From the NCBI GenBank assembly GCA_947500275.1, contig CANMSW010000151.1, forward strand, positions 1 through 5,812: a DNA stretch of 5,812 nt, given 5' to 3'. Below are positions 1-5,812 of the stretch, one piece after another. How positions within the stretch are numbered: position 1 is the stretch's first letter; each line of letters starts with the position of its first letter. The notes beneath the pieces are model-generated. The model saw nothing but the letters and a program-made list of their open reading frames with translations, was not told where the DNA came from and did no database searches. The DNA is from Bacteriovoracaceae bacterium (GTDB taxonomy: Bacteria > Bdellovibrionota > UBA1018). A program made the position numbers and the translations under genes.

Positions 1-894
1 GAGACCTGTCGAGAAATTGGTTATTTTGTCCGCTTATTTATAGCGATGTTAGGGGTGGCGTTGTCCATCCACGAGCTCCATCAGCAGCCCGGAATGTACT
101 ATGACTTCGTGGCCTTGGCCGTGGTGGTCGGGGGTACAGCCGCTATTGCTGCTATGATTCTGCCTTGGAGAAACTGGAAGGACATCAGCCGTTCCCTTTT
201 AGCCACTTTTGAGGGGCATGGCTCCATCCTGAAAGACGTCGCAAATGAGGGCTTTAAGCTTCTTTCTCTGAAAAAAGAGGGGGCCCGCTACCGCCCAGGC
301 TTTAAGGAGTTGTCGAAACGTAAGCGTATGCCCGTTGCGCTTCTCATTCTGGAAGATGGCGCCGAGTTGATTGAGCTTGGGCTCAAGCGTGCCTCGATTG
401 AGCGAATCCTGGTTGATCGAATGGAACATGTCTTTGAGCGACGAAATGGGGTCGCAAGCGCAGTGAAAAACTTAGCAAAATATCCTCCCGCATTCGGCTT
501 AGTCGGGACTGTTTTGGGTCTCGTGAGCCTCATGCGAGCGATTTCTGATGGGTCAGGCGCCCAGGAGACTGGTGTACGAATGGCCGTCGCTCTTGTCGCC
601 ACACTGTATGGCTTGATGATGGCCAATCTCATTGTGAATCCGCTCGGGGAGCGTATTGCGCGAGCCGCTTCGGAAGAGCGTTTGAGTTGTGATTTCGCGA
701 TCCATGCCATTCTGCTCGCATGCGAAGATGTCTCTCTGGTCGAAGGCCAGGAATCCATCAACGCGTGGCTACCTCCGTGGGAGCGCACCGACTGGCTCGG
801 ATCGGCTCAGGGGTCCAAGGTTTCAAGCTCAGGCATAGCATCGGATTCGAGTACAAGTTCGACTGGGGGGGGGAATGCTCGCCAGGCCGCGTAA
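1..894 (+). CDS. motA: MotA-type stator (ion channel) subunit, 5'-partial
   Basis: Inner-membrane stator subunit of the MotA/TolQ/ExbB superfamily, expected to surround a MotB dimer and turn ion flow into torque on a FliG-like rotor. The frame is open from base 1, giving 15 visible residues before the first ATG at 46. I treat the gene as starting upstream: ATG46 has no Shine-Dalgarno sequence and would cut the first hydrophobic segment (about bases 19-70) in half. Numbering from ATG46, helix 2 is about 20-40. A charged cytoplasmic loop follows, with R94 and E103 near the positions of E. coli MotA R90 and E98. Helix 3 starts at PPAFG (P148, equivalent to the functional Pro173) and helix 4 ends at NPLGERI (P199, like Pro222). 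The tail from about 252 is Ser/Gly-rich and probably disordered. The 3' end overlaps the MotB-like gene by 20 bases. Family assignment is firm; flagellar versus other use is not resolved by this gene alone. Confidence 0.9.
   Translation, partial: ETCREIGYFVRLFIAMLGVALSIHELHQQPGMYYDFVALAVVVGGTAAIAAMILPWRNWKDISRSLLATFEGHGSILKDVANEGFKLLSLKKEGARYRPGFKELSKRKRMPVALLILEDGAELIELGLKRASIERILVDRMEHVFERRNGVASAVKNLAKYPPAFGLVGTVLGLVSLMRAISDGSGAQETGVRMAVALVATLYGLMMANLIVNPLGERIARAASEERLSCDFAIHAILLACEDVSLVEGQESINAWLPPWERTDWLGSAQGSKVSSSGIASDSSTSSTGGGNARQAA
865..874 (+). promoter_or_regulatory. Nine-G tract serving as purine-rich ribosome binding region of the MotB-like gene
   Basis: Nine consecutive G (865-873) and one A sit directly before the ATG at 875. 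In the MotA frame they encode three glycines (residues 274-276). This is the only SD-like sequence near that start, and it supports initiation at 875. It is abnormally close to the start if the 3' end of the tract is used; the 5' end of the tract gives about 5 bases of spacing. The run is also a potential slippage site (see findings). Confidence 0.5.
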
Positions 895-1750
895 TCTGCC
901 AATCCGAACAGGTCTAGGACCTCGGGACTCTCGAAAAGGGAGTCCTGATGTTTCTGCTTCACCACCTGATCACTCGCCGATTCGATCTCGCCGCCGTGGC
1001 CATCCTACGGCCGAGGAATCGGATTCCCACGGAAGTTGGGCGATCAGCTATGGTGATATGATTACTCTGCTGCTCACTTTCTTCATTCTTTATTTTAGTG
1101 TGGATGACCAGAAGGGCGCTCCCCCGAAACTCGATGCTTCCCTTTTGAGTGCTCTCACCCGCATGGACGTTAAAGCCGAAGAAAAGAACACCGCCTCTGG
1201 CCTCGATGGCGCCCTGAAGGACAAACCGTTGCGAGTGGGAAGTCTTGAGGACAAAGGGATCGTTGATTTTCAGGCACCCGAAGTGGGCGGAAAAATCCAC
1301 AAGTTGGGCAGCCAACTCATTCTTGAATTTCCAGAAGTTTCATTTTTTGAATTCGGAAAAATTGAAGTCAGCAAGGAAGGCGAGAGAACGCTTAAACGAT
1401 TCACTCAGCTCTACCTTCCGTTCGCGGGCCAGAATCGCTTGGGGATCCGAGCTTTTACCGATGATCGGCCCGTGAAAAAAGAACCTGGAAAACGATTCGA
1501 GGATAACTTGGAGCTTTCTGCCCTACGGTCGGTCTCGACGATGAGGGTGCTCGAAAAAGCGGGTATTCCTTTTGGACTCATGCGCCTAGGCGGCTGGGGT
1601 GAACTTCACCAGACCAGGAAAAATATCGAGCGCGCTGCTGCTGCAGTGGCTCCTCAACCGCAACCGAGTGAAAAGGGCACCCCTTTGGGCAAGGGGGACC
1701 CCTTGTCTCGTAAGGTCGTCCTAGTGATCGAGCCAGAGGTACAGCGATGA
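875..1750 (+). CDS. motB: MotB-type stator subunit with OmpA-like peptidoglycan-binding domain
   Basis: Stator partner of MotA that provides the ion-binding site and anchors the unit to peptidoglycan. Residues 1-54 are a basic, proline-rich cytoplasmic tail, longer than the roughly 30 residues common in MotB. The single membrane helix (about 55-76) begins SWAISYGDMITLLL; D61 matches the essential channel aspartate (E. coli Asp32). A plug-like amphipathic stretch follows (about 84-97). The OmpA/MotB domain spans about 145-287: a 'FFEFGKIEV' strand, FTDDRP (194-199), NLELSALRS (211-219) and a final SRKVVLVIEP strand in place of the usual NRRVEI. Between GWGE (240-243) and that strand lies an extended Ala/Pro/Gly-rich loop. 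ATG875 is the only usable start: an in-frame stop lies at 836 and no ATG, GTG or TTG occurs between 875 and the membrane helix. The gene overlaps its upstream neighbour by 20 bases and the next gene by 4 (ATGA), indicating translational coupling. Coupling ion (H+ or Na+) cannot be told. Confidence 0.93.
   Translation: MLARPRNLPIRTGLGPRDSRKGSPDVSASPPDHSPIRSRRRGHPTAEESDSHGSWAISYGDMITLLLTFFILYFSVDDQKGAPPKLDASLLSALTRMDVKAEEKNTASGLDGALKDKPLRVGSLEDKGIVDFQAPEVGGKIHKLGSQLILEFPEVSFFEFGKIEVSKEGERTLKRFTQLYLPFAGQNRLGIRAFTDDRPVKKEPGKRFEDNLELSALRSVSTMRVLEKAGIPFGLMRLGGWGELHQTRKNIERAAAAVAPQPQPSEKGTPLGKGDPLSRKVVLVIEPEVQR
1672..1705 (+). repeat. Tandem imperfect repeat with two adjacent hairpins inside the MotB-like gene
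   Basis: AAAGGG (1672-1677) pairs with CCCTTT (1681-1686) across a 3-base loop. CAAGGGG (1690-1696) is the exact reverse complement of CCCCTTG (1699-1705). The two units are also imperfect direct repeats and encode KGTPLG followed by KGDPLS (residues 267-278), in the loop before the last strand of the OmpA-like domain. Arms of one unit could pair with arms of the other, so alternative folds exist. The repeat probably arose by a short tandem duplication; there is no U-tract, so it is not a terminator. Confidence 0.55.
1735..1739 (+). promoter_or_regulatory. Ribosome binding site of the FliF/FliG-like gene
   Basis: AGAGG lies 7 bases before the ATG at 1747, a normal spacing. It supports that start, from which the protein opens with a clear signal peptide. 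The site is inside the end of the MotB-like gene, as expected for coupled translation. Confidence 0.6.
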
Positions 1751-3447
1751 GTTTTCCAAGAACCAGTTGGATGCTGAAATTACCGATTCTCTTACTCACT
1801 TTTTGCGGAAACGCATGGGCAGAGCCTGGACCTATATCGAAACATCCTCGTGTGGCTGAGCTTGAAGAAAAGCTCATGAAAGACGCGTCGAGCCTCATCA
1901 GAACGCGTTTTCCAGAGATTCCATTTTTGGTCACGGTGAGCGTCGATCCGCTCCGACGGCGCTCGCTCCCTCAGACAGGACAGAGCGACGAAAACCTTCC
2001 CTTCTTTGATGTTCGGGAAGATGAAGGAATGATGCAGGATGAGTGGGATGATCCGGAGGCGTCGCTTCTGAAGCTCCTCAATCGCGTCAAGAAAACGGTC
2101 GTCAATATTTCGCTCCCGGATTCGCTCAGTGATCCTGAAATCGGAGAAGTAAAGGAGTTCTTATTCGTCTCGCTTCACCTCATTCAAGCCCGTGATGAAG
2201 TCAATGTTCAACGCCGTGTATGGAAAACGGTCGGTACTCCTTGGTGGCTCTATGGGACGGTAGCAATCTCGTTCATGGGCATGTTCCTGACGGGGCTTCT
2301 TTTCATCAATCGTAGCGCTACTCGGAGAATTTCGGAGGCGATCGCCGATTCCGGGAAGTCGGCTGGCGGTACCTCTGTGGTCATGGCCCCGGCTCCTCAG
2401 GGATCGCGGCGCGATCATGGTGACGAGCACCGGGCTAGCGAGATGCGACTTTCCGACCCGGTGAAGCTCCATGATTTTGCATCCGGATTCGTGAAAACTC
2501 TTCTCGATTTCGAGGGCTTCCCGACACTCGAAGACTTCCGCGTGCTGGATGAACTGGGACGCCGCGACCCACAGGCATTGGGTTCTATTCTTACGGAGTT
2601 CCCGGATGAGCAGCGTGCAAAGCTCTTCTCGTGGGGGCGTGATATTGCTTGGGTGCAGGCGATGTTGAATCCGGGTCAACTCACGCTCGAAGCGATGGAT
2701 GTTCTTCGCGGAATGCTCAGGCACTCGCGAATGGGAGATTCGGCAAACCGAGCATGGCAGGAACTTCTGATTGGAGTCTGGCGGTTAGGCGACAAGCGCG
2801 ACGCCTTCTTGCAGAAAATTCCAAGCGACACAGCCTTTTCGATCCTCGCTGCTTTGCCGCGGCAACAGTCGATTGCATCTGGAAGGCGTATTTTCCCCGG
2901 GAATTGGGCGCAGCTTTTGTCGCAAGATTTCAAGCCCACTAAACCCGACGCGGGGCGGATCGAGGATTTCCGGCGGATGGCTTTTGATATGGTACCACCC
3001 TCGGATCTGTCTCGAGTCGATCGATACCGCCGTGAGCTTGAGCTCGTTGATTACTTGCACACCTGCGAAGTCGCCGAGGAGAAAGACGTTTATCTTGCGT
3101 CTCCTCCTGGCTCCTTGTTGAATGAACTCCGCGTTCCTTTTTTCCCAGTCCTTGAGATGAGCGATGCAGAAGCTGCGGAATTTGTGGGTCGGTTTTCACC
3201 AGACCAATGGGCTTATGCGCTTCATCACGTGGTTTTGGCCTCTCGTGGCGCTATATTAAAAGCGTTCAACGACAAGCAGAGGATGCTTTTCATGGAGACC
3301 GAGAAGGGCTTCGAAAAAACGCCACCCGACGACAATAGCGTTGGAGATGTGCGAGAGACCGTCGCAAGCGCTTTCGCGGACTTCAGGGCACGGAAGGCGC
3401 GCGAGACGGTTGCCAGTGGGGAGGCCGCTGTCAAAGCAGTGGCGTGA
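1747..3447 (+). CDS. Membrane-anchored FliF(RBM3)-FliG-like chimera, candidate rotor protein
   Basis: Proposed rotor for the adjacent MotA/MotB pair. The layout visible in 566 residues is as follows. A signal peptide covers 1-25 (likely cleavage AWA|E; if uncleaved it would be a first membrane helix). A periplasmic domain covers about 33-160, a membrane helix about 166-187, a charged polar linker about 190-237, and a helical cytoplasmic region about 240-550. The periplasmic part resembles the FliF RBM3 domain: a helix then FLVTVSVDP (60-68), an acidic insertion (about 70-104), then VNISLPD (119-125) and ARDEVNV (148-154), where FliF typically has an RGDxLNV-like motif. The cytoplasmic part resembles FliG: RRDPQALGSILTEFPDEQ (272-289) looks like its EHPQ-type repeat, RVPFFPVLEMSD (462-473) occupies the place of the MFxF region, and 483-549 follows the FliG C-terminal domain. 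RBM1 and RBM2 of FliF are absent. Assignment is by eye; sequence identity is low. Alternative: an unrelated helical-repeat membrane protein. ATG1747 is supported by AGAGG at 1735 and overlaps the previous stop. Confidence 0.72.
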   Translation: MSFPRTSWMLKLPILLLTFCGNAWAEPGPISKHPRVAELEEKLMKDASSLIRTRFPEIPFLVTVSVDPLRRRSLPQTGQSDENLPFFDVREDEGMMQDEWDDPEASLLKLLNRVKKTVVNISLPDSLSDPEIGEVKEFLFVSLHLIQARDEVNVQRRVWKTVGTPWWLYGTVAISFMGMFLTGLLFINRSATRRISEAIADSGKSAGGTSVVMAPAPQGSRRDHGDEHRASEMRLSDPVKLHDFASGFVKTLLDFEGFPTLEDFRVLDELGRRDPQALGSILTEFPDEQRAKLFSWGRDIAWVQAMLNPGQLTLEAMDVLRGMLRHSRMGDSANRAWQELLIGVWRLGDKRDAFLQKIPSDTAFSILAALPRQQSIASGRRIFPGNWAQLLSQDFKPTKPDAGRIEDFRRMAFDMVPPSDLSRVDRYRRELELVDYLHTCEVAEEKDVYLASPPGSLLNELRVPFFPVLEMSDAEAAEFVGRFSPDQWAYALHHVVLASRGAILKAFNDKQRMLFMETEKGFEKTPPDDNSVGDVRETVASAFADFRARKARETVASGEAAVKAVA

Positions 3448-3455
3448 AGGATGCG

Positions 3456-3473
3456 GGGGCGAGCTTAAGCCCC
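3456..3473 (+). repeat. Short inverted repeat between the third and fourth genes
   Basis: GGGGC (3456-3460) pairs with GCCCC (3469-3473) around the 8-base loop GAGCTTAA; one more G-T pair is possible (3455/3474). It lies 8 bases after the stop of the FliF/FliG-like gene. No T-run follows, so an intrinsic terminator is unlikely. It may slow polymerase or protect the upstream mRNA end, or may be chance. The 57-base gap holds no other clear signal. Confidence 0.3.
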
Positions 3474-3504
3474 TAATCGTGTCAAAGGTTCGCCATTTGT
3501 TCCT

Positions 3505-5361
3505 TTGATTCGCATAGACTGGCTCTATAAAAGTGAATGGGGGACGTGTCATCCTATTGAGGTGACGCTCGATTTTCCCCCTGCTAAGCCATCGAACGAT
3601 TTCAATCGCTTGCCCAATGCGGATGCTGAGTCTTGCCCGAAGTTACTCAGTGAGCTGATGCGTTGGGGGGACCGCACGAGTTCGCTCATGACCGCCTACC
3701 CCGGCTTCGAGGATTTTCGCTGTGGGGGAACTGCGGGGCGAATTCGCTATTCTCGCGTTCCTAAGGCTCTTGGTCGGAGTCCGGCTTGGGTGGGCGCGAC
3801 TGAGCCGATCGCGCCGACCGAAGCCCGCGCGCTTTTTGTGCGAGAGTTTTTTCGTGAAGCCTCGCGCTCCCAAGCAAATGCGTTCTTGATGCCGGTTTCC
3901 GACGAACTGAGCCGCGAGCTCACCGGTGAAGCCCATCGGATTTGCGTGGGAGCCGAACCGGTCTTTGATCTGCGAGATGAGCGTTTTTCAAATGGGCTAG
4001 ACGAATCTCTGAAGCGGTTCCCGAGAGCCCGGAGTCTTCTGAAGCGCGGATACGAGCTTTTAGCTTGTGATGGAGCGAGCCTTGAGACTTGGATGCGTTC
4101 TGAGTTTGATCGGGTCGAGCTCGAGTGGAAGAGAAGCTTGAAGTCAGAGGCCATGGGCTTTTTGAATCAAGTGAAGCCCTGGTATCTCTCGGATACACAG
4201 GAAAAGCGTTATTTTATTTTGAAGGCGCCGGGCGAGAATCGAATCGTTAGCTGCCTCACCGCACTTCGAGTCCCCGCTAAAAACGCATGGTATTTCGCAG
4301 AGGTTTTTCGCTCGGATGGGGCACCTCACGGGTCGACGCCACTTCTGATGTTTGGTGCCATGGTGAAATTGAAGGAAATCGGCGCATCGGAAGTACGTTT
4401 AGGAATGTGTCCATTGGCTTACTCGGAAGTGTCTCTAGAGATTCAGGACGAACTCGTTCGCTCCGGAGTCGGACGCTTGCTGAATGCGCTTTCAAGGCGG
4501 GATGTTCTACTTTACGGCTTCCGTTCGACTTATGAATTCAAGAAGAGACTTAAGCCAAGCTCTTGGGAGCCCCTATTCTTGATCTCATGCTCGAGGCCGA
4601 GTTTCGCCTTACTTTGGCAGGTTGGCGAAGCTCATTTTCCAGAACGCGGACTTTTGAGCGCAGTTTCGATGGCGGTTCAAAAGAGACTTGAGGATCGCAT
4701 TCAACCGTTCTTGTCAGAAGGTGGCCTGCTTTCCCTGCGAGTGCGTCAACAAATTTGGCCCATTCGCGCTGCTGCCGCGGCGATCATGCTCCTTCTGCTC
4801 GAAGTCTGGCGTCATCAAGGTGAATTTGCGGCCAAGATTTTCGAGCAGAGTACATATATGCCCTCGATGCATCGTTTCGGGGGGTGGGTCCTAGGGCCGC
4901 TGTTTCACAATCATGCATATCATTTTTGGGGAGATTGGATTTCCTTCATTTTTTTCGGCAGCGTTCTGGAGTGGCTTGTCGGTCGCACTGCTTTTCTAGC
5001 GGTGATGGCACTTGGTTTTTGGCTAACGAATCCAGTGGCCGAGGGCCTCGTGCGCACGTTGCACGCACTCGATTCGGGTTGGATACTCACGCCCGAGGCT
5101 TGGCTTCGATTCCTTCAGGAGCAGGATCGTGGGTCCTCGAATGCGGTCTACGCATTCGTGGGAGGTCTTGCTGCCTTTGGAAAACGGAAGGTAGCGCTGA
5201 TGCTGCTCGCCCCGTTTGTGCTCAACGGGATCTATCTTTGCTGGGTTCGCGAGAGTTGGTTGAGCCTGCATCACCTCGTTGGTTTGTTTGCCGGTTGGAT
5301 GACTTGCCGTTTGGCATTGCGGCATTTCGGGCGCGATTGGCGAGCCCAAACGGAATCCTGA
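3505..5361 (+). CDS. DUF2156 (MprF/LPG-synthase C-terminal-like) domain fused to a rhomboid-like membrane domain
   Basis: A 618-residue two-part protein if translation starts at TTG3505. Residues about 45-335 match DUF2156, the GNAT-fold catalytic domain of MprF-type enzymes that move amino acids from aminoacyl-tRNA to phosphatidylglycerol. Landmarks are LLSELMRWGDRTSSLMTAYPG (47-67, shortened in families), WVGATEPIAP (95-104), FLMPVSDEL (127-135), GAEPVFDL (149-156) and HGSTPLLMF...RLGMCPLAYSE (275-308). Residues about 418-605 contain roughly six hydrophobic segments in rhomboid order: LFHNHAYHFWGD (466-477) fits HxxxxHxxxN with Asp477 replacing Asn, GSVLEWLVG (485-493), GSSN (543-546) fits GxSG with Ser545 as candidate nucleophile, and HLVGLFAG (590-597) carries candidate catalytic His590. 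Hence a Ser/His protease is possible, but Asn-to-Asp and final Gly-to-Asn changes may mean an inactive pseudo-rhomboid. The start is uncertain: TTG3505 has only AAAGG 16 bases away, and GTG3562 or ATG3658 remain possible. Substrate is unknown. Confidence 0.78.
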   Translation: MIRIDWLYKSEWGTCHPIEVTLDFPPAKPSNDFNRLPNADAESCPKLLSELMRWGDRTSSLMTAYPGFEDFRCGGTAGRIRYSRVPKALGRSPAWVGATEPIAPTEARALFVREFFREASRSQANAFLMPVSDELSRELTGEAHRICVGAEPVFDLRDERFSNGLDESLKRFPRARSLLKRGYELLACDGASLETWMRSEFDRVELEWKRSLKSEAMGFLNQVKPWYLSDTQEKRYFILKAPGENRIVSCLTALRVPAKNAWYFAEVFRSDGAPHGSTPLLMFGAMVKLKEIGASEVRLGMCPLAYSEVSLEIQDELVRSGVGRLLNALSRRDVLLYGFRSTYEFKKRLKPSSWEPLFLISCSRPSFALLWQVGEAHFPERGLLSAVSMAVQKRLEDRIQPFLSEGGLLSLRVRQQIWPIRAAAAAIMLLLLEVWRHQGEFAAKIFEQSTYMPSMHRFGGWVLGPLFHNHAYHFWGDWISFIFFGSVLEWLVGRTAFLAVMALGFWLTNPVAEGLVRTLHALDSGWILTPEAWLRFLQEQDRGSSNAVYAFVGGLAAFGKRKVALMLLAPFVLNGIYLCWVRESWLSLHHLVGLFAGWMTCRLALRHFGRDWRAQTES

Positions 5362-5396
5362 TGATTTGCTTGAGGGGTTCGAGTTAATCGACGGAC

Positions 5397-5812
5397 ATGA
5401 GTCGTGTTGAACGTTCGGGGCCCAGTCCACGTGCCCGTCTGACCTCCCTTTCGCAGCAGGCGCGGGCTTCGCTCGGGAATGCGATTCGAGTGAGTGAGCT
5501 CGAGGCGCCAAGTCCACTCGAAGTCGATTCGGGTCTCTTCAATCTGGAGCGGTTGGCGTGGTCGGTGTCTTCCATGGCCGAAGTGTTGATTTTTGAGCTT
5601 CGGCTTTCGCCCGGCAGTACCCTTCAACCCTCGAAGATGATTGATGTTTTGGTTCGGGAAGCGAGCCTCCCCCTCGGCGACGGACGAAGGGTGAAGCAGG
5701 TGCTCGAGTATCGCACTTTGTCCCAGCGTGACCCGCAGTGGGTAAATGCCACCCAGATTCTCTCCGCCGATACTCTCGGTTTTGTCAGGGAAGTCCTGGA
5801 GATCTGGCTCGA
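5397..5812 (+). CDS. Unrecognised protein, 3'-partial
   Basis: The frame from ATG5397 stays open to the window end, giving 138 complete codons. I do not recognise the family. The visible part has no signal peptide or membrane helix and looks soluble and mixed alpha/beta: a basic Ser/Arg-rich start (MSRVERSGPSPRARL), an acidic patch about 35-50, and later LFNLERLAWSVSSMAEVLIF (47-66), which may form a long amphipathic helix. It follows the DUF2156-rhomboid gene by 35 bases on the same strand, so co-transcription is likely. The ribosome binding site is weak: GAGGGG lies 19 bases upstream and CGGA is close to the start, so a later start such as GTG5492 is conceivable. The third-position G/C-rich codon use is like that of its neighbours, which supports real coding. 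Confidence 0.6.
   Translation, partial: MSRVERSGPSPRARLTSLSQQARASLGNAIRVSELEAPSPLEVDSGLFNLERLAWSVSSMAEVLIFELRLSPGSTLQPSKMIDVLVREASLPLGDGRRVKQVLEYRTLSQRDPQWVNATQILSADTLGFVREVLEIWL

Noticed and set aside
46..48. ATG46 as the true start of the MotA-like gene
   Set aside because: The frame is open upstream to base 1, there is no Shine-Dalgarno sequence, and starting here would leave only half of the first membrane helix.
288..788. 166-codon open frame on the minus strand
   Set aside because: It is the complement of the MotA-like gene; the translation is Arg/Ser-rich without domains, and the plus strand has clear family motifs.
1..894. ExbB/TolQ rather than MotA identity
   Set aside because: The neighbour has a MotB-type peptidoglycan-binding domain rather than the short ExbD/TolR form, and the PPAFG and NPLGERI landmarks and the large helix 2-3 loop fit MotA.
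2161..2724. 187-codon open frame on the minus strand
   Set aside because: It lies entirely opposite the FliF/FliG-like gene, has Arg/His-rich low-quality composition, and its frame is explained by codon bias of the real gene.
3456..3480. Rho-independent terminator after the FliF/FliG-like gene
   Set aside because: The stem is only 5-6 pairs with an 8-base loop and is followed by AATCGTGTC rather than a T-run.
4884..5387. 167-codon plus-strand frame overlapping the rhomboid-like region
   Set aside because: It is out of frame within a stretch where the main frame encodes ordered membrane helices and rhomboid motifs; its own translation is Arg/Ser/Cys-rich with no hydrophobic pattern.
5361..5387. 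Small ORF overlapping the stop of the DUF2156-rhomboid gene
   Set aside because: It has only eight codons and no supporting ribosome binding site; treated as chance.
5023..5517. 164-codon open frame on the minus strand
   Set aside because: It spans the end of the rhomboid-like gene and the start of the next plus-strand gene, with no domain signature and no ribosome binding site that would favour it.

Overview
The window carries five same-strand genes packed head to tail, with gaps or overlaps of -20, -4, +57 and +35 bases, so it is probably one transcription unit that enters from upstream and leaves downstream. The first and last genes are cut by the window edges. The signal peptide, the peptidoglycan-binding MotB-type protein and the periplasmic ring-like domain point to a Gram-negative (diderm) bacterium. 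Base composition looks moderately GC-rich by eye. No sequence marker fixes the lineage; a Bdellovibrionota- or deltaproteobacteria-like source is only a guess.

Bases 1-3447 form a compact motor-like cassette. A MotA-type stator subunit (5' end missing) is followed by a MotB-type stator subunit, with the ion-channel aspartate in its single membrane helix and an OmpA/MotB peptidoglycan-binding domain. The third protein has a signal peptide, a short periplasmic domain resembling the last ring-building motif (RBM3) of the flagellar MS-ring protein FliF, one membrane helix, and a large cytoplasmic part resembling the switch protein FliG, including its C-terminal torque-helix region. Stator and candidate rotor are thus encoded side by side with translational coupling. 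No rod, hook, filament or export gene is visible. The simplest reading is a reduced or repurposed rotary machine: MotA/MotB would conduct ions and pull against peptidoglycan while pushing on a membrane-anchored FliF/FliG-like ring. This is the most interesting item in the window.

Bases 3505-5361 encode an unusual two-part membrane protein. Its N-terminal half is a DUF2156 (MprF/LPG-synthase C-terminal, GNAT-fold) domain. Its C-terminal half is a divergent rhomboid-like membrane domain that keeps a candidate Ser/His pair. Its start codon is uncertain (TTG, GTG or ATG).

Bases 5397-5812 hold the beginning of a soluble protein that I do not recognise.

Smaller signals are a run of nine G at the motA/motB junction, where loss of one G would fuse the two genes in frame; a short tandem repeat forming hairpins inside the 3' part of motB; and a weak inverted repeat between the third and fourth genes. 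I see no tRNA, rRNA, insertion sequence or CRISPR array.
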